In this document: piece after piece, positions 43,861 to 52,224 of the stretch
How positions within the stretch are numbered: position 1 is the stretch's first letter
Layout: every line of letters starts with the position of its first letter
NCBI RefSeq assembly: GCF_000420065.1
Contig: NZ_ATUF01000002.1
Span: 868,001 to 932,000, forward strand
From: Varibaculum cambriense DSM 15806
Lineage (GTDB): Bacteria; Actinomycetota; Actinomycetes; Actinomycetales; Actinomycetaceae
Direction: 5' to 3'
DNA length: 64,000 nt
Notes under the pieces: generated by a model
What the model was told of the DNA's origin: nothing
Seen by the model: the letters and a program-made list of their open reading frames with translations, nothing else
Databases searched by the model: none
Position numbers and translations under genes: made by a program

Positions 43861-43954
43861 TTTATCCGTATCTTGGGTTACGAAGTTTTAAGAACTCCAA
43901 GCTAATGACAGGCTAGAATAGCATTCGACATTACTTAACATTCAGGAAGTCGCG

Positions 43955-45682
43955 ATGGAAATCTTTTCTCCTTTTCACTACCTGCCGCTAGCTGATTCGG
44001 CGGCAGACGTATCCACTTTGCTTTCTGCGCTAGCTAAACAAATTGGAGGGGACGCAGGCTTATCCCCCAGCCTCAATCGCGCTCGCCTGAAGAAACCTGG
44101 TGTGCTTTTCCCCTTCCCCAAAGACGCAGGCCGCCCCGGGGGACTGGCAGACTATGAAACCCGCAAGCGGAAGGTGCCAGAATCAGCGATTTTAGCCTTG
44201 CCAGCTCCCGCAGGTGGCGCCGTTATTTGTTACTCGCAACTCACCATCAAAACTATGGCGGAAGCAGTTAATTCCGCGGTAGGACGGCCGGGACGCTGGA
44301 TTCTTACCGCTCCGGTCACCGAGATTGACGGTATTATGACCCTGGCGCGAGCCATCGCGGTAAATATTCCGCCCATAATTGCCGCTAAAACTACCCCGGC
44401 CAGCGCCCTCGAGATAGTGCGGGCGGTGGAAAGGGCGAAAGATCGCAGCGAAAAAGATCAGGCTCCTATCTATATGCAGATCACCAAGGAGCAACTCACC
44501 GAGCTCCTGGAAATTCCTCCTGCTCAACGCGTTGCCCTTAACCAGGTGTCGGTGCTGATAGTTACCGGTTTGACTAGTCATGATCGTCTGTTGCGCGCCG
44601 CGCCAGAAGCTGGACTTGAGATTATTCCCGGCTACGGGATCCCCGAATCGTGTGGACTGTGCGTGCTGGATGGTAAACCAGTTGCCGGAGTTCACGTGGC
44701 CACTATCGGAGATCGGATTTGGCTATCTGGGATCTGTATGATGACCGGTTACCTGGGTAAACCCGGACAGGTGGAATGGGTATCGCGAGGACGGCGGCGT
44801 TGGCTGCGCAGCAAAGATGCGGGTCATATGCGCGGGCCGCGTTTAGTCGTAGACGGGAAAATGCGCGATGTAATTTCCACTGCGGGAGTGCACATTCAAG
44901 CCTCTCTGGTGGAACGGGTAATCCAGGATCTACCGCAGGTAGCACAGGTGGTAGTGGTAGGGGTGCCAGATCCCAAGTGGGGGTCCTTGGTTACTGCAGT
45001 CATCAAGCCGGCACCCGACGTCGCCAAAGAGCTGCTTAACCCCCGGCATAACCTAGAGGTTAAAACCGAGGATAAGCCGCTATTTCCTGAGTTAAAGCCG
45101 GTAAAAGTTGATCCGGAGCGGGTACGGGAACTTGCCGGGCTGCCTGCGCAAGAGGAAGCAGAACCGCAGCTAACTCCCTTGGAAGCCGCGATGGCCGCGA
45201 TGGCGGCGAAGATTCGCGGCGCCAAAGTAGATGTGGTTGCCGCCGCCGAAACCGGGGAACTGCCGGCTGGAATCTATGAGGTGGCGCGGGGAACCGCTAA
45301 CCCCAGCGAAGAGGGCGACATTGTCCTCTCGGCTCTGGATGCTTCCCCGCTGCAGCCAGTATCTTTACCAGAAGACCTGGACGGCGATTTAGAGCAAATG
45401 GAAATCGCGGCAACGGAGATCACGGGGAGCCGCAACCGGCCTGAAGCGGGGGATCGTCCCCATAGTGCCACGGTTCCTACCGAGGATGAATCCGAACCGT
45501 CCACCGATTTGGCGATGCTGGTGCGGTCTCTGGTGACCGGACAACTAGATCGGGCGCACGCCCCCCGCGCCCTCGTCCTCGTAGATGAAATCCCTACCGA
45601 TCTGCAAGGGAAAGTTGATCGCGGTGCTTGCCGACAACTGGCTATGCGCCGAGTAGCCGCTGGGGAAGCCTGGATTAGATAG
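43955..45682 (+). CDS. menE: Divergent MenE-like AMP-binding protein (o-succinylbenzoate-CoA ligase relative)
   Basis: 575 residues, about 150 longer than actinobacterial MenE. The adenylation-domain core is recognisable: GRPGRWILTAPVTEIDG, YGIPESCGLCVLDG, WLSGICMMTGYLG, KDAGHMRGPRLVVDGKMRDV, VVVGVPDPKWG. The C-terminal catalytic Lys is in LQGKVDR. Two oddities. The ATP P-loop (normally T-S/T-G-T-T-G-x-P-K) is replaced by ALPAPAGGAVICYSQ near residues 81-95. Residues ~351-517 form an acidic, Ala/Glu-rich insertion inside the C-terminal domain. menA follows 83 bp later, supporting a menaquinone role. It may be a true ligase with a changed loop or a non-catalytic relative. AGGAAG lies 6 nt before ATG. 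Confidence 0.75.
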   Translation: MEIFSPFHYLPLADSAADVSTLLSALAKQIGGDAGLSPSLNRARLKKPGVLFPFPKDAGRPGGLADYETRKRKVPESAILALPAPAGGAVICYSQLTIKTMAEAVNSAVGRPGRWILTAPVTEIDGIMTLARAIAVNIPPIIAAKTTPASALEIVRAVERAKDRSEKDQAPIYMQITKEQLTELLEIPPAQRVALNQVSVLIVTGLTSHDRLLRAAPEAGLEIIPGYGIPESCGLCVLDGKPVAGVHVATIGDRIWLSGICMMTGYLGKPGQVEWVSRGRRRWLRSKDAGHMRGPRLVVDGKMRDVISTAGVHIQASLVERVIQDLPQVAQVVVVGVPDPKWGSLVTAVIKPAPDVAKELLNPRHNLEVKTEDKPLFPELKPVKVDPERVRELAGLPAQEEAEPQLTPLEAAMAAMAAKIRGAKVDVVAAAETGELPAGIYEVARGTANPSEEGDIVLSALDASPLQPVSLPEDLDGDLEQMEIAATEITGSRNRPEAGDRPHSATVPTEDESEPSTDLAMLVRSLVTGQLDRAHAPRALVLVDEIPTDLQGKVDRGACRQLAMRRVAAGEAWIR

Positions 45683-45765
45683 CCTGGCTACTATCAAAGC
45701 AGTTTGGTTACTGGAAAACCAGAAAAGTATTTATTAATAGCTAATAGAAAGGAATCTGCGCCGTA

Positions 45766-46656
45766 ATGGCAACTGGTTCACAATGGATTGAAGCCGCCCG
45801 GCCGAAAACTTTACCCGCCTCCCTGGCGCCGGTGATTATGGGGATTGGCGGGGCGATTGGCCTGGGGCATGCCTCGGTAGGAAAATCAGTCTTAGCCCTG
45901 TTAGTGGCGTTATCCTTCCAGGTAGGCGTGAATTTTTCCAATGATTATTCCGATGGAATTCGCGGCACCGACGCGACTGGGAAACGGGTGGGTCCCCAGC
46001 GCCTGACAGGTGCGGGATTAGCCGCCCCCCGCACGGTGTTACTGGCGGCCTTGAGTTGCTACACCTTCGGAGGGATCTGCGGAATTGCCCTTTGCGTCTG
46101 GGCAGGTAGCTACGGTTTGATTGGCCTGGGGGTACTGGCCGCTCTGGCGGCCTGGTTCTATACCGGAGGAAAGCATCCTTACGGTTATCTGCCAGGGATA
46201 TCCGAAGTGATGGTGTTCGCCTTTTTCGGTCTCTTGGCGGTGCAGGGAACTATCTGGGTGCATGCCCATATGTTGCCGTGGCGAACCTGGGTAGCGGCCA
46301 GTGGCATCGGACTGCTTTCTTGCGCCCTATTGTTAGTAAACAATCTGCGCGATATCCCCGGAGATCGTCAGAGCGGAAAAAATACGCTAGCGGTGAAGCT
46401 AGGGGATAAAGGTTCGCGCTATCTGTTTGCCTGTTATCTTTATGCGGCGTTGGTGCTAGGAGTACTCTCCTTTAATTTCCGTTGGGGGGCGTTACTATTT
46501 GGCCTTGCCCTGGCGATTTGGGTGAGTTATCCGCTGATGAAAGTGCTGCAGGACGCCCGCGGGAAAGAGTTGATAAAAATTCTGAAACAGGTGGGACAAA
46601 TCACGTTGTTTTATGGCCTGGCTATCGCAGTTGGATGGGCTTTCCAAGGTCTATAG
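45766..46656 (+). CDS. menA: 1,4-dihydroxy-2-naphthoate polyprenyltransferase
   Basis: 296 residues, nine TM segments, UbiA superfamily. It prenylates DHNA to demethylmenaquinone in the membrane. The first Asp-rich motif is NDYSDGIRGTD, the second NNLRDIPGDRQSGK. Opening segment WIEAARPKTLPASLAPVIMG is typical of MenA. AAAGGA lies upstream of ATG 45766. Same strand as the menE-like gene. Confidence 0.96.
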   Translation: MATGSQWIEAARPKTLPASLAPVIMGIGGAIGLGHASVGKSVLALLVALSFQVGVNFSNDYSDGIRGTDATGKRVGPQRLTGAGLAAPRTVLLAALSCYTFGGICGIALCVWAGSYGLIGLGVLAALAAWFYTGGKHPYGYLPGISEVMVFAFFGLLAVQGTIWVHAHMLPWRTWVAASGIGLLSCALLLVNNLRDIPGDRQSGKNTLAVKLGDKGSRYLFACYLYAALVLGVLSFNFRWGALLFGLALAIWVSYPLMKVLQDARGKELIKILKQVGQITLFYGLAIAVGWAFQGL

Positions 46657-46692
46657 GCAGGCCAAAAAATTTATAGTTGTTAGGCTGGGAAC

Positions 46693-47211
46693 ATGGCTGC
46701 GGTAGTTATTGCCCTCGTACAGATTCTGCTAGCGGTATACGCGCTAGTGGATTGCTTGCGCACGGATAAATCGGATCTTCCCGGGCGTCTTCCGCGGGCA
46801 TTTTGGTTGTTGATCATCATTGTGTTACCGCTTTTTGGCCCCCTGGCGTGGATCGTGATTTCTTGGGCGACTAAAGCCGAAAGCGCTGACGGTAGGATAG
46901 AGATTCCCCGCAATCCGCTGGAGGTTTTCCGAGGAAGCGGGGAGCGTCCTCGCTCGCAGGAAGTAGAGATACCAGAGGCGCCCGACGATAACCCGGATTT
47001 CCTGTTCTCTTTAGAGGCAAAGATGCGACGGGAAAAGCTGGCGCGGGAAGCTGAAGAAGAGGCGCGGCGGCGAGCCGCAAAAAATCAGCAGCACGCTGAT
47101 AACGGTCCGGACGCTACTGGTGGTGGGAAAGATTCCGCAGTAGAGGACGGTGGTGAGGACGAAGCCGATCCAGACACGAACCCTCCGGAAAAACCTTCCG
47201 CTGAAGATTAA
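46693..47211 (+). CDS. PLDc_N-type small membrane protein with charged tail
   Basis: 172 residues. Two TM segments (~3-20, 38-59) with the phospholipase-D N-terminal (PLDc_N) pattern YALVDCLRTD...LPRAFWLLIIIVLPLFGPLAWIV. No HKD catalytic motif, so not a phospholipase. Residues 65-172 are a highly charged cytoplasmic tail with a Glu/Arg-rich coiled stretch (AKMRREKLAREAEEEARRR). Role unknown. Starts 36 bp after menA, so maybe co-transcribed. Confidence 0.82.
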   Translation: MAAVVIALVQILLAVYALVDCLRTDKSDLPGRLPRAFWLLIIIVLPLFGPLAWIVISWATKAESADGRIEIPRNPLEVFRGSGERPRSQEVEIPEAPDDNPDFLFSLEAKMRREKLAREAEEEARRRAAKNQQHADNGPDATGGGKDSAVEDGGEDEADPDTNPPEKPSAED

Positions 47212-47292
47212 CGCGCTACGCCCGTTCAACGTAACCGCGCTGGAGGCAGCCTGTTTAGGTCAGTAATCCGAGTGTTTTACGCTGGGGCGCGT

Positions 47293-48012
47293 TTATTGTC
47301 CTTGATTTAAAGCGGCGGCGGAAGTTCCCGGCACCATATCGGAAGCCTGAGCTAGCAGCGGAGCTGCCGGTTCGCAATAATCCAAGCTAATCAGGGTGTT
47401 ACCTAAGAAAGTAAGAGAAGTCAGCGACGCTAAAGCGCATTGGCGCCGAGTAGGAATATGCGCTAGCGGGCGACCTTCCACAAACAGGCGGAAAGACCAG
47501 ATGGGCAGCTGGTGAGACACCACTAAAATCTCGCGAATCGTAGCGCCATCGGCGGAGCGACCCAGGCGGGAAGGATCAGTGATCGGCAGGTGGAGAGCAG
47601 AACGCACTGCCTCGGTAACCCGGCTGGCTTGCACTGCATAAGGTTCACACCAGGAAGGACGGAAAACATTGCGGTAACGCGGCCAATTGCGCGGGTGGAA
47701 CAGGGCGGCGCGATTACCATTAACCACTTCGCCCTCGAACATATTCATCGACTCTAAAAGCCGCTTGTCAGTGTGAATCGGCAAATCGAACAGCTCGGAG
47801 GCCGGAGTTGCAGACTCCACTGCGCGCTCTAGCGGAGAAGAAACGATGGCCTCTAAATGGGCACCCTTTTCAAAAAGGTATTCCGCGCTCATCTGCGCCA
47901 TTTGCCGGCCGAGATCGGTTAGGTGATAGCCGGGGAGGCGCCCGTATAAGACCCCATCCGGGTTATCAACTTCCCCATGGCGCATCAGGTGAATAGTGGT
48001 TAGATTCTGCAT
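47293..48012 (-). CDS. Histidine phosphatase family protein
   Basis: 239 residues from ATG 48012; a GTG three codons upstream is the longer alternative. Phosphoglycerate-mutase-like fold: catalytic LMRHGEVDN, VSSPLERAVESA (Arg), the ESMNMFEGE acid/base segment, and VVSHQLPIWSF (second His). Cytoplasmic, substrate unknown. Actinobacterial relatives often lie among menaquinone/heme genes. Converges with the PLDc_N gene and is divergent from the HAD gene. Confidence 0.92.
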   Translation of the reverse strand: MQNLTTIHLMRHGEVDNPDGVLYGRLPGYHLTDLGRQMAQMSAEYLFEKGAHLEAIVSSPLERAVESATPASELFDLPIHTDKRLLESMNMFEGEVVNGNRAALFHPRNWPRYRNVFRPSWCEPYAVQASRVTEAVRSALHLPITDPSRLGRSADGATIREILVVSHQLPIWSFRLFVEGRPLAHIPTRRQCALASLTSLTFLGNTLISLDYCEPAAPLLAQASDMVPGTSAAALNQGQ

Positions 48013-48084
48013 GGTCTCCACCCTAGCAAACCGTTTTTGCTAACCGGCGTGCGTAAAACCTAACTAGACCGTTAGGCTAGAGGC

Positions 48085-48840
48085 GTGAGCGGAGAACCGA
48101 AGGTAGCAGCCTTCTTCGATCTTGATGAAACCGTAATTCGGGGAGCTAGTTCCTGGGTACTCACGCGGGAGCTTTTTCGACACGGATTTTTTGGGATTCG
48201 CGACCTGTTCTTTGCGGCGCGGCATGCCTTCCTCTACGTGGTGCTGGGAGAGGATCAAAAGCGCATCGAGCAGGTAAAAATGCGGGCGTTGCAGGTGATG
48301 GCCGGGCATTCTTGCGAAGAGATTATGGCGATCTCGCAGCGAGTGTGTGACCTGTTAGAGGAAAAACTCTTCCCGCAGGCGCAAGGACTGATAAAACGCC
48401 ATCAAGCAGCTGAGCATGATATTTGGTTGATCTCCGCCGCGCCCTCAGAACTTCCCCAAATGCTGGCGGAGCGCTTGGGGTTAACTGGCGGCATTGGCAC
48501 TGAAGTGGCGGTGAAAAACGGGATTTATGAGGCGCGTTTAGCCTCCGAACTTATGCACGCCCAAGGCAAGCGGGATCGGGTAGTGGCGCTGGCGGCCGCG
48601 CGGGGCTATGATCTTGCTTCCTGTTTCGCCTATTCGGATTCTGATAACGATATGCCGCTGCTGACCCTGGTGGGTAAGCCTTCCGCGATCAATCCCGATA
48701 TTTGGTTGCGGGTGCGCGCCTTGCAGCGCGGGTGGCCGGTGATTGATTTTCGGCGTCGCTCCCGGATCAGTAAAGCCCTACAAAAAGCCAAGGCTAGGCG
48801 GCGCGGTTTTAACTTGGTTGGATTGGGGCACCGTTTCTGA
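48085..48840 (+). CDS. HAD-IB family hydrolase (SerB-like phosphatase)
   Basis: 251 residues. Motif I FFDLDETVIRG (nucleophile Asp and acid/base Asp), motif II LISAAPSELP, motif III Lys in AQGKRDRVV, motif IV YSDSDNDMPLL. Belongs to the HAD-IB group with phosphoserine phosphatase-like members; in actinobacteria some act on phospholipid intermediates, but the substrate is not evident here. Basic C-terminal tail. GTG 48085. 35 bp before menG. Confidence 0.9.
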   Translation: MSGEPKVAAFFDLDETVIRGASSWVLTRELFRHGFFGIRDLFFAARHAFLYVVLGEDQKRIEQVKMRALQVMAGHSCEEIMAISQRVCDLLEEKLFPQAQGLIKRHQAAEHDIWLISAAPSELPQMLAERLGLTGGIGTEVAVKNGIYEARLASELMHAQGKRDRVVALAAARGYDLASCFAYSDSDNDMPLLTLVGKPSAINPDIWLRVRALQRGWPVIDFRRRSRISKALQKAKARRRGFNLVGLGHRF

Positions 48841-48875
48841 GTAACCTGGCAAATGCCTACTTAGAAGGAGCCATT

Positions 48876-49589
48876 TTGAGCGAAAAAAATCCGCCGGCAG
48901 CCGCTGGTTTAGATAAGCAACCGGAAGAAGTTTCGGGAATGTTTGACCAGGTGGCGGCCCGTTATGATCTGACTAATGATGTGATGACTTTCGGGCAGCA
49001 CCGGATTTGGCGGCGCTGTCTGCGGCAAGTGGTAGCGCCGCAACCAGGACAAAAGATTCTAGATATCGCCGCTGGTACCGGTACCTCTTCCCTGAGTTTT
49101 CACCGGGCGGGCGCCGAAGTTACCTGTTGTGATTTTTCGGCAGGCATGGTTGCTGAAGGGAAAAAACGGCATCACGAACTTAACTTCGTGGTCGGTGATG
49201 CTCATGATTTGCCGTTCGCTGATGAGGCTTTCGATACCGTTACCTGCTCCTTCGGGTTTAGGAATATGCACGATCCGGCGAAGGCGTTGCGGGAGCTGGC
49301 GCGAGTAACTAAGCCGGGGGGTAAGTTGGCGATTATGGAGTTTTCGACTCCGCCCTCCCCGCTGATTGCCCGGCTCTATGAGCTATATATGCGCAACGTA
49401 TTGCCCACCGCCGGTCGTCTGGTCTCCTCCGATTCGGATGCCTACACCTACCTGTTTGATTCCATTTTAGATTGGCCAGATCAAGAGACTTTGGGGCACC
49501 TAATCCAGGAAAATGGCTGGGGTGAGGTCTCCTATCGCAACCTCACCTTAGGAACAGTAGCGATTCATCGTGCTTTCAAAGAGAGCTAA
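48876..49589 (+). CDS. menG: Demethylmenaquinone methyltransferase
   Basis: 237 residues. Final step of menaquinone synthesis, SAM-dependent C-methylation. UbiE/MenG signatures: MFDQVAARYDLTNDVMTFGQHRIWRR (split, residues ~22-47), the SAM loop LDIAAGTGTSSL, DAHDLPFADEAFDTVTCSFG (split) and RNMHDPAKALRE. Start TTG 48876 with AAGGAG 7 nt upstream. A small hairpin GGAAAT/ATTTCC at 49628-49645 may follow its transcript. Confidence 0.95.
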   Translation: MSEKNPPAAAGLDKQPEEVSGMFDQVAARYDLTNDVMTFGQHRIWRRCLRQVVAPQPGQKILDIAAGTGTSSLSFHRAGAEVTCCDFSAGMVAEGKKRHHELNFVVGDAHDLPFADEAFDTVTCSFGFRNMHDPAKALRELARVTKPGGKLAIMEFSTPPSPLIARLYELYMRNVLPTAGRLVSSDSDAYTYLFDSILDWPDQETLGHLIQENGWGEVSYRNLTLGTVAIHRAFKES

Positions 49590-49660
49590 TAGCTGATTGA
49601 GGGGCTAACTGTGAATGGCTATGACCGGGAAATATGGAGATTTCCTGAAAGTCGGAGCTA

Positions 49661-49686
49661 ATTAAGTAATAAATCCCTTACTTAAT
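49661..49686. promoter_or_regulatory. 26-bp AT-rich dyad upstream of menJ-nuo operon
   Basis: ATTAAGTAA (49661-49669) and TTACTTAAT (49678-49686) form a perfect 9-8-9 inverted repeat, about 195 bp before the menJ start. It is too AT-rich for a terminator. Candidate binding site for a dimeric regulator of the respiratory operon. It does not match the Crp, FNR or Rex consensus I know. Confidence 0.45.
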
Positions 49687-49880
49687 CACTTAGAATATGT
49701 CGTGGACTAAGGTCCCTGGGAAATTAGGTTTGCCAGCGTAAACCTCTGTGGCTTTAGGCAAATAAAAAAGCAGGTTAGCCTAGGACAGGCGTGAGGAGGC
49801 TGCCTAGAATCCTCGGTTTGCTTAACTACACCAAGGTAGAGGCAAGAACGATAAAGATGGCATGGGAGGGACGTTCAGGC

Positions 49881-51170
49881 ATGGCGGATCAGCTTGCAGG
49901 CGATCACTGTCAGGTGCTGGTTGTGGGTGCCGGCCCGGCCGGGGCTGCCACCGCCTATCACCTAGCTAAAGCGGGCATTGACGTGCTCGTGCTAGAAAAA
50001 TCTGATTTCCCGCGTGACAAAATTTGTGGTGACGGCTTAACCCCGGCAGCGGTTAAAGAAATTTTGGCGATGGGGATTAATCCCCTGACAGAAGGTTGGC
50101 AGCCTAATTACGGATTGAGTGTAATCGGGGGCGGGCATCGGATTACTTTGCCCTGGCCGAAAACTGGCTCCTTGCCCGCCTATGGACTTACCCGTCAACG
50201 CATCCAGCTAGATCACCGGCTAATTGACCAGGCAGTAGCCGCGGGTGCCCGGCTGGTGGAAAATACTGTGGTTCAGGACTTACTCACCGATGGCGACGGA
50301 TATGCTAGCGGGGTCAGCGCGATTAAGCGTGACCCCGAGACGCGGAAAAAACAGGAAGTCAGTTTCCGTGCGCAATATGTGGTGGATTGTTCCGGGGCGA
50401 ATGCCCGCCTAGCTTCGCGGCAAGGGCGCAGCCCCCTCAAGAATCGTCCGATGGCGGTAGCGGCGCGAGCCTATTTCCGTTCCCCCCGCGGCAACGAAAC
50501 CATGATGGAATCTCACTTGGAACTGTGGGATGGCAAGCCTGGCAAATCAAATCTGCTTCCCGGATACGGTTGGCTGTTCCCGATGGGTGACGGATTGGTC
50601 AATGTGGGACTAGGGTCAGTATCCTCCGGAGCCCAATCCACTAAGTTGCCCTATAAAGAAATCTTCCACCGCTGGGTGGCCAATCTGCCCGAAGAATGGG
50701 GACTGACTGAAGAAAATATGGTGGGTTCGCTCCGGTCTGCCCCCTTGCCGATGGCATTTAATCGCAAACCGGCTTACGAAAATGGGTTGCTTTTGGTCGG
50801 TGACTCCGCCGGAATGGTGTCTCCTTTCAATGGGGAAGGAATAGCTCCGGGAATGTTCGCCGGACGGCGGGCCGCTGATGCTTTAATCCAAGCGCTGGGA
50901 CGTACCTCGCGTGCACAATCTGAACTCGCCCTCCATGAGTATCCTCGTGACCTGCAAGATCAATATGGGGGCTACTACAGTTTGGGGCGCGTGTTTGTGC
51001 GCCTAATCGAAAATCCCCAGATTATGCACGCCTGTACCAAGTACGGCTTGGATAAGCCGGCGCTGATGCGCTTTGTCCATAAAATGCTTTCTGATGGTTA
51101 TGAACGCCGCGGTGGAGTAGCCTCCGATAGGGTGCTGCGAATTCTGACTAAGGTGGTAATACCGTCATGA
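49881..51170 (+). CDS. menJ: Geranylgeranyl/menaquinone reductase family flavoprotein (MenJ-like)
   Basis: 429 residues from ATG 49881, which has GGGAGGG 10 nt upstream; the frame extends to 49791 without good support. FAD-binding GxGxxG as VLVVGAGPAGAATAYHLA, the PRDKICGDGLTP motif, VDCSGANARLA, and LLVGDSAGMVSPFNGEGI (second FAD motif) are all intact. Mycobacterial MenJ partly saturates the menaquinone side chain. Position directly before nuoA is typical for actinobacteria and suggests coordinated electron-carrier tailoring. Stop overlaps a 36-codon ORF. Confidence 0.9.
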   Translation: MADQLAGDHCQVLVVGAGPAGAATAYHLAKAGIDVLVLEKSDFPRDKICGDGLTPAAVKEILAMGINPLTEGWQPNYGLSVIGGGHRITLPWPKTGSLPAYGLTRQRIQLDHRLIDQAVAAGARLVENTVVQDLLTDGDGYASGVSAIKRDPETRKKQEVSFRAQYVVDCSGANARLASRQGRSPLKNRPMAVAARAYFRSPRGNETMMESHLELWDGKPGKSNLLPGYGWLFPMGDGLVNVGLGSVSSGAQSTKLPYKEIFHRWVANLPEEWGLTEENMVGSLRSAPLPMAFNRKPAYENGLLLVGDSAGMVSPFNGEGIAPGMFAGRRAADALIQALGRTSRAQSELALHEYPRDLQDQYGGYYSLGRVFVRLIENPQIMHACTKYGLDKPALMRFVHKMLSDGYERRGGVASDRVLRILTKVVIPS

Positions 51171-51277
51171 AGAATATAGGTCAGAAAGAACAACCGAACC
51201 GGAATCTAACCGGAAACTACAGTAGTAGCTTCGCCATCGTTGGCGGAGTGGATGAAAAGGATGTGGAGGCCAAATGA
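51167..51277 (+). CDS. 36-residue ORF coupled to menJ and nuoA
   Basis: Starts at ATG 51167, overlapping the menJ stop (ATGA), and its TGA 51275-51277 overlaps the nuoA start (ATGA). The product is hydrophilic: it starts MKNIGQKEQP and ends VDEKDVEAK, with NYSSSFAIVGGV in the middle. No family recognised and no strong ribosome-binding site of its own. Its exact fit between two coupled genes argues for translation, either as a small protein or as a coupling leader for nuoA. Too short for ordinary gene callers. Confidence 0.45.
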   Translation: MKNIGQKEQPNRNLTGNYSSSFAIVGGVDEKDVEAK

Positions 51278-51642
51278 GTCCATCGGCATCACTGTTAATC
51301 ATGGGTGCGGTCGCGATTGTGCTGGCCGTCGGCGGTCTGGTGCTGTCCGCAGTTCTCGGGCCGGGTCGCAAGACCCGTACCAAACTGGGGACTTATGAAT
51401 GCGGGCTTGATCCCAATGTTCACGAGGACGCGCGCGGGCGTTTTCCGATTAAGTACTACTTGATTGCGATGACGTTCATTGTCTTCGACGTGGAAATGGT
51501 GTTCTTATACCCGTTTGCGGTATCAATCGGGCACTTTGGTCAGGTGATGGCCATTCCGGTATTGATTGACATCCTACTGTTCATTGTGTTGGTGCTGGTG
51601 CCCTATATTTATGAGTGGCGCCGCGGCGGACTGGACTATTAA
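51274..51642 (+). CDS. nuoA: NADH-quinone oxidoreductase subunit A
   Basis: 122 residues, three TM segments. Membrane-arm subunit at the quinone-site junction. Hallmarks: TYECGLDPN with the conserved Cys loop, RFPIKYYLIAM, and FIVFDVEMVFLYP. GGAGG stands ~6 nt before ATG 51274. First subunit of the nuoA-L run. Confidence 0.97.
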   Translation: MSPSASLLIMGAVAIVLAVGGLVLSAVLGPGRKTRTKLGTYECGLDPNVHEDARGRFPIKYYLIAMTFIVFDVEMVFLYPFAVSIGHFGQVMAIPVLIDILLFIVLVLVPYIYEWRRGGLDY

Positions 51643-51663
51643 GAGAGGTACAGGAGGTACAGC

Positions 51664-52224
51664 ATGTCTTTTGATAATGAGCTGCCGGCAGGAGTCGCCC
51701 TCACCAGCCTAGATAAGTTTATGGGGCTGAACCGTAAAGCTAGTGTCTGGCCGGTGACTATGGGGCTAGCCTGCTGCGCTATCGAAATGATGGCCACCGG
51801 CACCCCGCGCTTCGATATTTCCCGTTTCGGGATGGAAGTTTTCCGCGCCTCTCCGCGGCACGCAGATCTGATGATCGTATCCGGAAGGGTTTCTTGGAAG
51901 ATGGCGCCGATTATTCGTAATGCCTACGACGCCATGCCGGAACCAAAATGGGTTATCTCCATGGGAGCCTGCGCTTCCTCCGGAGGGGTATTTAATAACT
52001 ATGCGGTGGTGCAAGGCTGCGACCACGTGGTGCCGGTAGATGTGTATCTGCCCGGATGTCCCCCGCGGCCCGAAGCCCTGATCCACGCGATTATGGTGCT
52101 GTGGGATCAAATCCACTACCGCACTCCGATCACTCAAAAAGAACGGCTGGAGATCGCCCGTAAAGCCGAAAAAGCGGCTTTGGAAGCGACTCCTACCTCC
52201 CAGATGAAAGGACTGTTGGCGTGA
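51664..52224 (+). CDS. nuoB: NADH-quinone oxidoreductase subunit B (N2 cluster)
   Basis: 186 residues. Holds Fe-S cluster N2, the last electron carrier before menaquinone. Cys set: LACCAIEMM (tandem CC), [11 protein letters not shown], and [21 protein letters not shown] 8 nt upstream of ATG 51664. Overlaps nuoC by 4 nt. Confidence 0.99.
   Translation: MSFDNELPAGVALTSLDKFMGLNRKASVWPVTMGLACCAIEMMATGTPRFDISRFGMEVFRASPRHADLMIVSGRVSWKMAPIIRNAYDAMPEPKWVISMGACASSGGVFNNYAVVQGCDHVVPVDVYLPGCPPRPEALIHAIMVLWDQIHYRTPITQKERLEIARKAEKAALEATPTSQMKGLLA

Larger units (their letters stand above)
43481..43954. other. Gene-free 474-bp region with several inverted repeats
   Basis: No credible gene; a 63-codon frame at 43575-43766 lacks a ribosome-binding site and any family look. 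It holds a long hairpin (43670-43723), TTTAGGGG/CCCCTAAA (43730-43737 and 43755-43762), AGCCGG/CCGGCT (43765-43781), and a paired direct/inverted repeat at 43828-43860. The right end should contain the menE promoter and the AGGAAG site at 43944. The left 190 bp show nothing specific. Cores of tmRNA, RNase P, SRP RNA and the TPP riboswitch were looked for and not seen. Confidence 0.6.

Noticed and set aside
43481-43954. Housekeeping RNA (tmRNA, RNase P, SRP RNA, 6S) in the large gap
   Set aside because: Conserved cores of these RNAs, as far as I know them, are not present; kept only as unknown structured DNA.
49791-49880. N-terminal extension of menJ by 30 residues
   Set aside because: Extra residues lack the flavoprotein pattern and a ribosome-binding site; GGGAGGG before ATG 49881 fits better.
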